Positions 35,052 to 42,960 are shown, counted from the first letter of the stretch. The stretch: 64,000 nt of DNA from Glycomyces luteolus (GCF_027622875.1 NZ_JAPZVP010000014.1:1-64000); one strand, 5' to 3'. Made by a program: numbers and translations. Notes: generated by a model from the sequence alone, not told the origin.

Positions 35052-35971
35052 CCGATGTGCGCACGACCGACCTGGCGTCGGTGAAGCCGCGAACGACGCA
35101 GCGGACGAGGGGCGAGCGCGTCTTCGGCGCGTTCAACGCGACCTTGCTCGTGCTGCTGTGCCTGGGGATGCTGTACCCGTTCATCACGGTGCTCGCCCAG
35201 TCGTTCAGCTCCTCCGGGGCGATCAAGGCCGGCCAAGTGAGCTTCTGGCCGGTCGGGTTCAACCTCGACACGTACGGCGCCGTGATGTCGAACGACATGT
35301 TCTGGCGCAACTACGGCAACACGGTGCTGTACACCGTGGTCGGCACGACGATCGCCATGGTCCTGACCACGACCTACGCGTTCGTGCTGTCGAAGCCGCA
35401 CCTGAAGGGCCGCAAGGTCCTCATCGGCATCGCCGTGTTCACGATGTTCTTCAACGGCGGCCTCGTACCGAACTACGTGCTGATCTCGGCGCTGGGCATG
35501 AAGAACACCATGTGGGCCCTCGTGCTCCCGGGCGCGATCTCGGTGTTCAACCTGCTCGTCATGAAGGCGTTCTTCGAGAACCTGCCGAAGGAGCTCGAGG
35601 AGGCCGCGCAGATCGACGGGCTCGGCTGGTACGGCATCTTCGGCCGGATCGTGCTGCCGCTGTCGAAGGCCGTGATCGCCACGATGGTGCTGTTCTACTC
35701 GGTCGCGTTCTGGAACGACTGGTTCGCCGCGTTCCTGTACCTCGACAAGAGCGAGCTGTTCCCCATCACGCTGTTCCTGCGCAACCTCATCGCGGGGGCG
35801 TCGACGACGGCGTCCGAAGGGGCGGCGGCCGCGGGCAGCACGACCGCGCAGGTCTCGGCGAACATCCAGGCGGTGACGATGATCCTCACCGTCATCCCGA
35901 TCCTGACGATCTACCCCTTCGTCCAGCGGTACTTCGTCTCGGGCGTCATGCTTGGATCGGTCAAGGGCTAG
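35048..35971 (+). CDS. LplC/YtcP-type ABC permease
   Basis: A 307-residue permease with about six membrane segments. It has the typical MFFNGGLVPNYVLIS segment and EAA loop ELEEAAQIDGLGWYGIF, ending YFVSGVMLGSVKG. The GTG at 35048 overlaps the upstream stop as GTGA; a GTG at 35045 is the alternative. Partner of the LplB-type permease. The same family is seen as a truncated copy at 44376-44630 and at the right window edge. Confidence 0.9.
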   Translation: MTDVRTTDLASVKPRTTQRTRGERVFGAFNATLLVLLCLGMLYPFITVLAQSFSSSGAIKAGQVSFWPVGFNLDTYGAVMSNDMFWRNYGNTVLYTVVGTTIAMVLTTTYAFVLSKPHLKGRKVLIGIAVFTMFFNGGLVPNYVLISALGMKNTMWALVLPGAISVFNLLVMKAFFENLPKELEEAAQIDGLGWYGIFGRIVLPLSKAVIATMVLFYSVAFWNDWFAAFLYLDKSELFPITLFLRNLIAGASTTASEGAAAAGSTTAQVSANIQAVTMILTVIPILTIYPFVQRYFVSGVMLGSVKG

Positions 35972-35996
35972 TGAAGGCAAGGGAAGGGGCGGCAGC

Positions 35997-36686
35997 ATGA
36001 GCACGCAGCAGCACGCGGGGGAGATCGGCCCGGGAGTGCTCTCCCGGTTCACCGCCGCGGTCTACCGGTACCTCGTCCTCGGGGTGTTCCTCGCGGTCGC
36101 GGGGCTGCCGACGCTGCTGGCGTGGATGCTGCTCGCCCCGGTCCCCGGCAACGTCGCGTGGTTCGTCGCCGCGCTCCTGCCGGCGGCGCCCGCGCTCTCG
36201 GCGGCGCTGTACGCGCAGCGGGCGTGGGCGAAGGAGCCCGACCTGAGCCCGGCGCGCCCGCTGCTGCGCGGGCTCCGCATGAACCTGCGCGACACGCTGG
36301 CCTGGTCGGTGCCGGTGCTGGCGCTCGCGACGGTGCTCGCGGTCAACGTGCTCTTCGCGGGGCAGGTCGCCGGGGGCGGGTTCCTGCGGCCGGTGTGCGC
36401 GGTGCTCTTGGCAGTGCTCGCCGTGTGGTCGGGGCACCTGCTGGTGGTGTCCTCGTTCTTCTCGTTCCGCTTCCGTGACGTGCTGCGGGTGGCGGCAGCG
36501 GAGTTCTTCCTCTCCTGGAAGTCTTCTCTGGGCATGCTCTCGCTGCTCATCGTGGCGACCGCCGCCGTGCTCCTGACGTCGGAAGCCGTGATGCTCCTGC
36601 TCGCCTGGGCGTTCGCGACCATGCTCTGGGTCGTGGCGCGGCCGGTGATCGCGGACATCACGAAGCGGTTCACCGCCGAGTCCTGA
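35997..36686 (+). CDS. DUF624 (YesL-like) membrane protein
   Basis: A 229-residue protein with about five to six hydrophobic segments. It matches the YesL/DUF624 pattern: an N-terminal segment near VYRYLVLGVFLAVAGLPTL, a central RPLLRGLRMNLRDT loop and a C-terminal VARPVIADITKRF. In Bacillus, YesL sits with rhamnogalacturonan importers and is proposed to assist them; no biochemical role is established to my knowledge. It starts 25 bases after the permease stop and is the last gene of the operon. It converges on a LysR gene with 13 bases between. Confidence 0.82.
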   Translation: MSTQQHAGEIGPGVLSRFTAAVYRYLVLGVFLAVAGLPTLLAWMLLAPVPGNVAWFVAALLPAAPALSAALYAQRAWAKEPDLSPARPLLRGLRMNLRDTLAWSVPVLALATVLAVNVLFAGQVAGGGFLRPVCAVLLAVLAVWSGHLLVVSSFFSFRFRDVLRVAAAEFFLSWKSSLGMLSLLIVATAAVLLTSEAVMLLLAWAFATMLWVVARPVIADITKRFTAES

Positions 36687-36699
36687 CCACCGATAGCAC

Positions 36700-37584
36700 C
36701 TAGCCGCGCGGCTCCTTGACCAGGTCGAGGAGGTGAGCGGCGGGGGAGTCGGCCCGGTCCCGGCCGGAGGACACCGCCGAGACCGTCCACTCAGGTGCGT
36801 CCTCGGCCGCGATCGGCAGGGCCCGCAGCCCGCTCGCCTGCGGTTTGGCGGCCACGTGCCGCGGCACCACCGCGATGCCGAGCCCTCGGCACACCAGATC
36901 CAGCAGGGTGTGGACGTCGTTGACCGAGCAGCGGACGCGGCGGTGCACGCCGCGCGCGGCGAACGCGTCGTCGTTCAAGGTCCGCACGCCCCACGCCGGT
37001 CCGAAGTCGATGAACGACTCGTCGGCCAGCGCCTCCCACCGCACCGAGGCGCGGTTCGCCAGCGGGTGGTCGTGGGGCAGCAGCGCGAGCAGCGGTTCAC
37101 GGCCGATCTCCAAGCGCGGCAACCCGCTCAGGTGCCGATCGGTGGCGACGAAGGCGACGTCGAGCGCTCCGGCGCGCAGCAGCCCGAGCAGGTCGTGCGA
37201 ACCGGACTGCACGAAGTGCGTCTCGACGCGCGGGTGCCGCCGGTGGAAGCGGTCGAGCAGCGCCGCGATGTCGACCAGGCCGAGGCACTGCTCGGCGCCG
37301 ATCCGCAGCGTCCCGGCGAGGTCGCGGCTGGCCTTGACGACCGCGTCGCGCGCGCCCGCCGCCTGCTCCAGCATCGCCCTGGCGAACGGCAGCAGCGCGA
37401 ACCCGGCCTCGGTCGGCTCGACCCGCCGGGTGGTCCTGATGAACAGGCTCGTGCCCAGTTCCTCTTCGAGCCCGCGGATCGCCGCGGACAGGCCGGACTG
37501 CGAGATGCCGGTGAGTTCGGCGGCGCGAGTGAAGTGCCTCTCATCCGCCAGCGCGACCAGGTACTCCATCTGCCGCAGATCCAT
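36700..37584 (-). CDS. LysR-family transcriptional regulator
   Basis: A 294-residue LysR-type regulator. The N-terminal winged helix has MEYLVALADERHFTRAAEL and ISQSGLSAAIRGLEEELG; the effector-binding domain runs from about 90. Divergent from an aldo/keto reductase gene, with a CTAGAA-N16-TTCTAG repeat between them, the classical LysR arrangement of self-repression and target activation. The inducer is unknown. Confidence 0.9.
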   Translation of the reverse strand: MDLRQMEYLVALADERHFTRAAELTGISQSGLSAAIRGLEEELGTSLFIRTTRRVEPTEAGFALLPFARAMLEQAAGARDAVVKASRDLAGTLRIGAEQCLGLVDIAALLDRFHRRHPRVETHFVQSGSHDLLGLLRAGALDVAFVATDRHLSGLPRLEIGREPLLALLPHDHPLANRASVRWEALADESFIDFGPAWGVRTLNDDAFAARGVHRRVRCSVNDVHTLLDLVCRGLGIAVVPRHVAAKPQASGLRALPIAAEDAPEWTVSAVSSGRDRADSPAAHLLDLVKEPRG

Positions 37585-37609
37585 GAATGATGCCCCGTGC
37601 TTCTCAATC

Positions 37610-37637
37610 CTAGAATGACCAGTTGTTGGACTTCTAG
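37610..37637. promoter_or_regulatory. CTAGAA-N16-TTCTAG inverted repeat, likely LysR site
   Basis: Perfect 6-base inverted repeat in the 127-base gap between divergent lysR-type and reductase genes, 26 bases from the regulator start. Confidence 0.6.
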
Positions 37638-37711
37638 ATTAGCGGTCCCTAGCATGGGCGAGGCGGGCCCACCTGGGGCTTCGCGTTCCCAGCTCCGGCG
37701 AGGAGAGACCG

Positions 37712-38644
37712 ATGAAGACCTTCACCATGCCCGGCACCGACATCACCGCACCGAACGTGGTGCTCGGCCTGATGCGCATCCAGGAGAAGACCGACGAGGA
37801 GGTGCGCACCCTCCTCAAGACCGCGACCGACGCGGGGATCACGTTCCTGGACCACGCCGACCTCTACGGCAGCGGCCGCCACGGCTGCGAGCGCCGCTTC
37901 GCCGAGGCCATGCAGCTCACGCCCTCCGAGCGCGAGCGCCTGGTCATCCAGACCAAGACCGGCATCATGCACCCCGGCCCGTACTTCGACTTCTCCTACG
38001 AGCACATCGTCGAGTCCGTGGACGAGTCCCTGGCCGCGCTGGACACCGACTACCTCGACATCCTGCTGCTGCACCGCCCCGACGCCCTGGTCGAGCCCGA
38101 GGAGGTCGCCCGCGCGTTCGACGACCTGTCCGCCGCCGGCAAGGTGCGCGCGTTCGGCGTTTCGAACCACACCGCCCGCCAGATGGACCTGCTGCGCAAG
38201 TACGTGAACCAGCCGATCGTGGCGAACCAGGTGCAGCTCTCGATCACCCACGCGCCCTTGATCGCCCAGGGCGTGGCCGCGAACATGCAGGGCCTCGACC
38301 AGTCCGTGTCCCGCGACGACGGCATCGTCGACTACTGCCGCCTGCACGGCATCACCCTCCAGGCGTGGTCGCCGTTCCAGGCGGGCTTCTTCGACGGTCC
38401 GTTCCTCGGCTCCGAGCGCTACCCGGAGCTGAACGCCGTGATCGACCGGCTCGCCGCGAAGTACGGCGTCCCGCCGATCGCGATCGCCGTCGCCTGGATC
38501 ACCCGCCACCCGGCGCAGATGCAGGTCGTCATCGGCACCACCAACCCCGAGCGCGTGGCCGCCTCGGCCCAGGGCTCCGACATCCCGCTGACGCGCCCCG
38601 AATGGTACGAACTCGTCCGCGCCGCCGGGTACACCGTCCCGTAA
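37712..38644 (+). CDS. Aldo/keto reductase (YdhF-like)
   Basis: A 310-residue TIM-barrel NADPH-dependent reductase. Catalytic tetrad positions are visible in FLDHADLYG (Asp and Tyr), IQTKTG (Lys) and LLLHRPD (His). The cofactor-binding C-terminal segment is VVIGTTNPERV. The LQAWSPFQAGFF segment is typical of the YdhF branch. ATG 37712 has GAGGAGAG upstream. The adjacent LysR regulator implies induction by a small molecule, possibly a reactive carbonyl; this is inferred. Confidence 0.88.
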   Translation: MKTFTMPGTDITAPNVVLGLMRIQEKTDEEVRTLLKTATDAGITFLDHADLYGSGRHGCERRFAEAMQLTPSERERLVIQTKTGIMHPGPYFDFSYEHIVESVDESLAALDTDYLDILLLHRPDALVEPEEVARAFDDLSAAGKVRAFGVSNHTARQMDLLRKYVNQPIVANQVQLSITHAPLIAQGVAANMQGLDQSVSRDDGIVDYCRLHGITLQAWSPFQAGFFDGPFLGSERYPELNAVIDRLAAKYGVPPIAIAVAWITRHPAQMQVVIGTTNPERVAASAQGSDIPLTRPEWYELVRAAGYTVP

Positions 38645-38676
38645 CGTCCATTTTGGAATTGTGGTCGCTTTGTAAA

Positions 38677-38703
38677 CTGGGCGGGTTTCGATGACCCGCC
38701 CAG
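38677..38703 (+). terminator. Terminator hairpin after the aldo/keto reductase
   Basis: A perfect 10-base stem (CTGGGCGGGT / ACCCGCCCAG) with a 7-base loop, 32 bases past the stop and directly before the next gene. Confidence 0.75.
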
Positions 38704-38716
38704 GACAAGGACCGCG

Positions 38717-39634
38717 ATGACCCCACCAGTGCCCGGCCCGAGGGCGCTCGTCACCTACATCCGGACCGGCAGCCGCGAGGCCCGCATCGCCTACCGCGAA
38801 CTCCCCGAGAAGGAGCGATTCGCCTACCACGCTCTGGTGCGCCGCGTGTTCGAGACCGCGCTCGCACACCACTTCGGCAGGCACCCGTCCCGGGAGCAGG
38901 TGCTCGAACTGGTCGAGCGCGTCGGCGAGCGCCACCCGCAGTACGCGGGCGGCGTCAGGCGCGTCATTCGCTCCACTGTAGAAGGATCCTCCAGCGGCGG
39001 CATGAGCGTGCGCCAGGTGCTCACCGCACGGCACCTCGTCATCCGCGAGATCGCCAAGCTCGAGCCGGCCTTCCTGGACCGGGCCGACGAGATCGTGGAG
39101 CCGACCGCCGAGTTCACCGGCTCTGACCCGCACAACGCCGTGAAGGTGACGATCAACCTCGACGGCACGCTGCGCGAGCTCGAACTCCTCCGCGGGGTCG
39201 AGCGCGTCGGCGGCCGGACGCTCGGCATGTGCCTCGTACGCGCCTGGGTGGCGGCCGAGAAGCAGCGCTGGCGCCGCGCGAAGGAGCTCGGCCAGTACGA
39301 CGACTTCCCCGAGATCGGCTCGGGCAAGGGCAGAGGCGACGCCTATCGGCGCGAGGCGTACTCCTCCGGCAGGCTCTGCCGCGCCACAGTGGACCGGTAC
39401 GGGCGCCTGCGCGCCTTCACCTTCATGCGCACCGCCCTCTTCGATGACGGCCGCATGGCCCTGGCCGCCCAGATCCGCGAGGCGGTCAACGTGGCCCAGG
39501 CCCCTCTGCGGGTCTCACTGGGACTCCTCGGCGGCTACGGCATCGACCACCTCGTCGAGGCGGGCTTCGCGGGAGGCTTTGACCAGGACGATGTCGCCGG
39601 GGGCGAAGAGTCCGCAGAGTCGGGCGACAGCTGA
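38717..39634 (+). CDS. Protein of unknown function with two YbaB-like segments; 3' end overlaps murF debris
   Basis: I do not recognise a named family for this 305-residue frame. The N-terminal 120 residues look helical. Two later segments, about 140-190 ([15 protein letters not shown] then [12 protein letters not shown]) and about 215-265 ([12 protein letters not shown] then [11 protein letters not shown]), each resemble the strand-helix pattern of YbaB/EbfC nucleoid proteins, suggesting a tandem arrangement. From about 39515 the frame is antisense to a MurF C-terminal remnant, so the last 40 residues (through EESAESGDS) are probably not native. The original 3' end may have been replaced. 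RBS GGACAAGGA precedes ATG 38717. Confidence 0.55.
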   Translation: MTPPVPGPRALVTYIRTGSREARIAYRELPEKERFAYHALVRRVFETALAHHFGRHPSREQVLELVERVGERHPQYAGGVRRVIRSTVEGSSSGGMSVRQVLTARHLVIREIAKLEPAFLDRADEIVEPTAEFTGSDPHNAVKVTINLDGTLRELELLRGVERVGGRTLGMCLVRAWVAAEKQRWRRAKELGQYDDFPEIGSGKGRGDAYRREAYSSGRLCRATVDRYGRLRAFTFMRTALFDDGRMALAAQIREAVNVAQAPLRVSLGLLGGYGIDHLVEAGFAGGFDQDDVAGGEESAESGDS

Positions 39635-39735
39635 TCCGTTGCCGCGCAAGGCGACGGCGCGTGCGCCCGCGCCGTCGGCGATTGGCGTGGCGGCTGCGCC
39701 GACCGCGAGCACGATGTCGGCCCGGGCGGCGGCGT
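39515..39735 (-). pseudogene. murF: MurF C-terminal remnant
   Basis: Read on the minus strand this frame gives [13 protein letters not shown], then [12 protein letters not shown], then [25 protein letters not shown] and a stop at 39515. It matches the C-terminal domain of MurF, the UDP-MurNAc-tripeptide D-alanyl-D-alanine ligase. About 73 of the usual 450 or so residues are left. Its 5' end is cut exactly where the vanH fragment begins on the opposite strand (about 39735). MurF paralogues accompany some actinobacterial van clusters, so it may have belonged to the same locus before rearrangement. Confidence 0.7.
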
Positions 39736-39866
39736 ACCGGGCGCGGCGCCCTCATCGACACCGAGGCCCTGGTCTCGGCCCTGGAGAGCGGCAGGCTCGG
39801 CGGCGCGGCGCTGGACGTGCTCGAAGGCGAGGAGGGGATCTTCTACGCCGACCGCCGGACCAGACA
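39736..39866 (+). pseudogene. vanH: VanH (D-lactate dehydrogenase) fragment
   Basis: Only about 44 codons remain: [17 protein letters not shown] continuing to [19 protein letters not shown]. This matches the distinctive VanH segment near its C-terminal third. Full VanH is about 320 residues and reduces pyruvate to D-lactate for D-Ala-D-Lac synthesis. Both ends are missing: it starts at the junction with the antisense murF tail and runs into vanA sequence at about 39868 in a different frame. It cannot encode an enzyme. Confidence 0.82.
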
Positions 39867-39869
39867 AGG

Positions 39870-40230
39870 GAGGTGGACCGGGTCGCACTCTCCCACGGCT
39901 TCTTCAGGATCCACCAGGAGGACGCGCCCCAGTCCGGTTCCGAGAACTCCACGTTCATCGTCCCCGCCGACATCCCCGCCGAGTCGCGGGCGCTCGTCCA
40001 GGAGACGGCGGAGGCGATCTACCGCGCCCTCGGCTGTCGGGCGCCTCTCGCGGGTGGACCTGTTCCTCAAGGAGGACGGCACCGTTGTCCTCAACGAGGT
40101 CAACACCATGCCCGGCTTGACCTCCTACAGCCGCTATCCGAGAATGATGGCGGCCTCGGGACTGCCGCTCGCTGAGGTGCTCGACCGGATGATCGCACTG
40201 GCACTGGAGGGAACGGCCGTTGCGCGATGA
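39870..40230 (+). pseudogene. vanA: VanA-type D-Ala-D-Lac ligase, 5'-deleted and frameshifted
   Basis: The frame beginning at 39870 reads [20 protein letters not shown], then [17 protein letters not shown] and AIYRALGCR. After a one-base insertion near 40041-40043 the match continues in another frame as [20 protein letters not shown] and [18 protein letters not shown] to a stop at 40228-40230. This is the C-terminal third of an ATP-grasp D-Ala-D-Lac ligase. The N-terminal two-thirds and the active-site lid are gone, so it is non-functional. The stop overlaps the vanX start, preserving the original A-X junction. Confidence 0.88.
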
Positions 40231-40828
40231 CTTCGCCTACGTGGACGACCTGGCGCCCGGCATACGCTGGGACGCGAAGTACGCCACCGCCGACAACTTC
40301 ACCGGCGCCCCCGTCGACGGCTACCTGACCGACCGCGTCATCGGCACGCGAGCCCTGTGCGCCGCTCTGCTTGAGGCGCAGGGCAAAGCGGAGGCCGTTG
40401 GCCTCGGCCTGCTCCTCTGGGACGCCTACCGGCCGCAGCGCGCCGTCGACCACTTCCTGCGCTGGGCGGCGATGCCGGAGGACGGCCGCACGAAGGCGAG
40501 CCACTACCCGAACATCGAGCGTTCCGAGATGGTCGCGAAACACTACGTGGCACCGAAATCAGGTCACAGCCGAGGGAGCACCGTCGACCTGACGCTCTGC
40601 CGTCCCGACACCGGCGCACCCCTCCCCATGGGTGGCCACCACGACCTGATGGACCCGGTTTCACACCACGGGGCGAAGGGACTCACGCGCGGCGAGGCCG
40701 CGAACCGGATGCTTCTCCGATCCATCATGGAGGACTGCGGGTTCGCCGCGTACCAATGGGAGTGGTGGCACTACACGCTGAAGCACGAGCCCTTCCCGGA
40801 CACGTACTTCGACTTTCCCGTCGCCTAG
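40220..40828 (+). CDS. vanX: VanX-type D-alanyl-D-alanine dipeptidase
   Basis: A 202-residue cytosolic zinc dipeptidase, the same length as Enterococcus VanX. It hydrolyses D-Ala-D-Ala so that D-Ala-D-Lac can enter cell-wall precursors. Zinc ligands His116, Asp123 and His184, catalytic Glu181 (EWWH) and Arg71 (AYRPQRA) are all present at the standard positions in [13 protein letters not shown] and QWEWWHYTL. The start is TTG 40220 with GGAGGG 9 bases upstream, which gives perfect length agreement. It is the only intact member of a broken vanHAX set. On its own it could not confer resistance and might be harmful if strongly expressed. Confidence 0.92.
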   Translation: MRDDFAYVDDLAPGIRWDAKYATADNFTGAPVDGYLTDRVIGTRALCAALLEAQGKAEAVGLGLLLWDAYRPQRAVDHFLRWAAMPEDGRTKASHYPNIERSEMVAKHYVAPKSGHSRGSTVDLTLCRPDTGAPLPMGGHHDLMDPVSHHGAKGLTRGEAANRMLLRSIMEDCGFAAYQWEWWHYTLKHEPFPDTYFDFPVA

Positions 40829-40845
40829 GAGGCCGACCGTAGGGC

Positions 40846-40962
40846 CTCTGCCAGATCTACGCCAACGAGCCCTGGCACTACGAACTGCGCCCCGAAGCGA
40901 TCGAACACGGCCGCCCGCCCTTGTACGCCAACCCTTCCGAGGACCCGCGCAGGCGGCGCTGA
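40846..40962 (+). pseudogene. C-terminal remnant of a VanY-like D,D-carboxypeptidase
   Basis: Thirty-eight codons ending in TGA read LCQIYANEPWHYELRPEAIE and then PPLYANPSEDPRRRR. The NEPWHYEL motif contains the His ligand and Glu of M15-family D-Ala-D-Ala carboxypeptidases (VanY). No start or N-terminal part exists: vanX ends 17 bases upstream. It is a further fossil of cell-wall remodelling genes. Confidence 0.72.
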
Positions 40963-41009
40963 CCAGCTGGTCACCGAGATCCAAGGCACCGGAGCCTACC
41001 TCCTCCGAC

Positions 41010-41249
41010 GCCGACACGACCGCACCCGAGCTCGCCTACGCCTGGACCTCGCCCGCCAAGACCCGATTGGCGTTCGCGGCCACCGGCGAAGGCTCCGGTG
41101 CCGCCGCGATCCAATACCGGGTCAACGGCGGCGAATGGAAAACGTACTCGAACCCGATCCGGTTCCGCCCGTACGATGTCGTCGAGGCCCGCGCGACCGA
41201 CCACGCGGGCAACACCTCCGACGTGCTCACCGTGCAGCGGAGGCGATAG
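41010..41249 (+). pseudogene. C-terminal tail of a secreted protein (Ig-like/OmpL47-type domain)
   Basis: A frame without a credible start encodes TTAPELAYAWTSPAKTRLAF, then AAIQYRVNGGEWKTYSNPIRF and VVEARATDHAGNTSDVLTV before TAG at 41247-41249. Such modules end many actinobacterial glycoside hydrolases. The catalytic part is absent, so this is another truncated gene end joined by rearrangement. The 5' limit is approximate. Confidence 0.55.
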
Positions 41250-41277
41250 ACCGCAGAGGAAGAGGGGTTCGGCGACG

Positions 41278-42099
41278 ATGGAGGCAACAGCGCTCGAGCG
41301 GGCGGTGGCCGCGGCCAAGTCGGTCGCCGGGTCCCTCGGACTTCATGCCGACGACGCGATCGTCCTGAACAACTCCAACAAACTCGCGCTGCGGCTCTTG
41401 CCAAGCGACGCGATGGCCAGGGTTGCGCCGATTGCCGAACAGGTCTCCCAGTTCGAAATCGACCTCGCCCAGAACCTCGCGGCGTCCGGCAGTCCCGTGG
41501 CGGCACTCGATCCGCGAGTGCCGCCGGTCGTCCACCAACGCGACGGATTCACGGTGACACTGTGGACCTACTACGAGGGCAGAGGAACGGTCGCCCCTGC
41601 GGACTACGCCGAAGCGCTTGAACGACTGCATATCGGCATGCGCGATGTCCGGATCGCCGCACCCCACTTCATTGACCGCGTCAACGAAGCGCGGCAGATC
41701 CTGTCTGACCGCGAATGCAGCCCGGCACTCCCCGAGCCGGACCGGGAACTGCTCGCCGACACCCTGCGCAACCTGGGGCGGGAAGTTGCCGAACGCGGCA
41801 AGGACCAACTGCTGCACGGCGAACCGCACCCGGGGAACCTGCTCGCCACGAATCACGGGCCGCTGTTCATCGACTTCGAGACCTGCTGCAGAGGTCCCAT
41901 CGAATTCGACCTCGCCCACGCTCCGGAACCTGTCGCCGACCACTACCCGGGCGTCGACCACGACCTGTTGCGCCAGTCCCGAATCCTGATGCTCGCCATG
42001 ATCATCGCCTGGCGCTGGGACCCCGGAGACCAGTTCCCCAACGGCCGCAGGCTGGCTGAGGAATGGACGGCCCAGATGAAGAAGCTGCTCAATGAATAG
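41278..42099 (+). CDS. Aminoglycoside-phosphotransferase-family protein
   Basis: A 273-residue APH/choline-kinase-like protein. The Brenner-type motif is LLHGEPHPGNLL, with Glu where classical APH enzymes have the catalytic Asp; this variant is common in actinobacterial homologues. The metal-binding motif is FIDFET. The N-terminal nucleotide-binding lobe is short and lacks an obvious Gly-rich loop. The substrate is unknown and antibiotic resistance should not be assumed. ATG 41278 follows GAGGAAGAGGGG at a somewhat long distance. It is the first intact gene after the van debris. Confidence 0.78.
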   Translation: MEATALERAVAAAKSVAGSLGLHADDAIVLNNSNKLALRLLPSDAMARVAPIAEQVSQFEIDLAQNLAASGSPVAALDPRVPPVVHQRDGFTVTLWTYYEGRGTVAPADYAEALERLHIGMRDVRIAAPHFIDRVNEARQILSDRECSPALPEPDRELLADTLRNLGREVAERGKDQLLHGEPHPGNLLATNHGPLFIDFETCCRGPIEFDLAHAPEPVADHYPGVDHDLLRQSRILMLAMIIAWRWDPGDQFPNGRRLAEEWTAQMKKLLNE

Positions 42100-42128
42100 A
42101 CCGGGGCCGGCCTTATTTACTCGTTAGC

Positions 42129-42424
42129 TTCAAGCGGGCAGCGACGGAGTGGCGAGAGGTTGCTCGGGGTGGCTGGCCGGGGGCCGGGTCACCTTCGGGC
42201 CGACTTCAAACGGGCGGTGATGGAGGGACGGGAGTTCGCCTGGGGCCGCCGGTCGGGGCCGGGTTGTCTTTGGCGTGCGGTTCAGGCGGGCAGCGATGGA
42301 GGGGTGGGCGTTCGCTCGGGGTGGCTAGCCGGGGCCGGGTTGTTTTCGGCACACGGTTCAGGCGGGCAGCGATGGAGGGGTGAGCGGTTGCTCGGGGGTG
42401 CGTCGCCGGGGTGGGGCCGGTCGC
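42129..42424. repeat. Tandem repeat, 76-base unit, about 3.9 copies
   Basis: Units start at 42129, 42205, 42281 and 42357, exactly 76 bases apart. Each opens with TTCA(A/G)(G/A)CGGGC and carries GATGGAGGG and GGGGCCGGGTTGT-like blocks. Copies 3 and 4 are the most alike. No gene is supported within. A period of 76 bases is not a multiple of three, so it is not a coding repeat. Confidence 0.85.
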
Positions 42425-42651
42425 CGCCACCCGGCAGGCGATGCGGGCCGGGCGGGGCCGGTTGCCGCTACCGGCCGGGCCGGGCGGATTCGTGCCGGTG
42501 CCGAAGCGACCGGGTGAGTCCGGCTCGAAGCCGCAGCGACGGTGGTGGACGGCGGAGCGACAAAGCGGGAGGCGATGCGGGAGCCGTCAGCGGCGGGCGT
42601 CGCCTCGGTCGCGGCTGCGGTGCGGGCCGTGCGCATGGTCGTGGTCGTCAT
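42358..42651 (-). CDS. Doubtful small Ala/Pro/Arg/Thr-rich frame
   Basis: A 97-codon frame starts MTTTTMRTARTAAATEATP, preceded by AAGGAGG and GAAGGAC, which look like ribosome-binding sites. It is low-complexity and runs into the 76-base repeats. No family is recognised. It is listed only because of the good RBS and could be spurious or a remnant leader. Confidence 0.15.
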   Translation of the reverse strand: MTTTTMRTARTAAATEATPAADGSRIASRFVAPPSTTVAAASSRTHPVASAPARIRPARPVAATGPARPASPAGWRRPAPPRRRTPEQPLTPPSLPA

Positions 42652-42805
42652 GTCCTTCTCGCCTCCTTCCCGCTGCTCCTCGCGCTTCCCGCGCCTCGGC
42701 CTCCCTGGCCTAGGCTTCCGATTCAGGCTTCGGCTTTCGCCTGAGCCTTCGATCAGCGGCCCTGACCTTCCTTCGCAGGCACCAGCCGCCAGACCCCTGC
42801 CGCCG

Positions 42806-42960
42806 AGACATTTCGGGGCACCGGCCTCCAAGCCTTTGCCCCTCTTGCATTTCAGGGCACTGGCCTCTGAGCCTTTGCCCCTCTTGCACATCGGGGCGCT
42901 GGCCTCCAGACCCTCACTCCCACTTGCAGATCGGGGGCCGCTGGCCTCTGCTTCCTTGGC
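42806..42960. repeat. Tandem repeat, 39-40-base unit, about four copies
   Basis: Units contain CATTTCGGGGCACCGGCCTC-like blocks followed by GCCTTTGCCCCTCTTGC. TTGC landmarks recur at 42845, 42884 and 42924. On the minus strand it would encode a 13-residue KCKRGKGxEA-type repeat, but no credible gene surrounds it. Confidence 0.75.

Noticed and set aside
40220-40828. Reading the region as a functional glycopeptide-resistance locus
   Set aside because: Only vanX is intact; vanH and vanA cannot produce D-Ala-D-Lac from what is present in this window.
41278-42099. Calling the phosphotransferase an aminoglycoside-resistance gene
   Set aside because: The motif has Glu instead of the catalytic Asp, and the family covers many non-antibiotic substrates. 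Position next to van debris is not evidence of resistance function.
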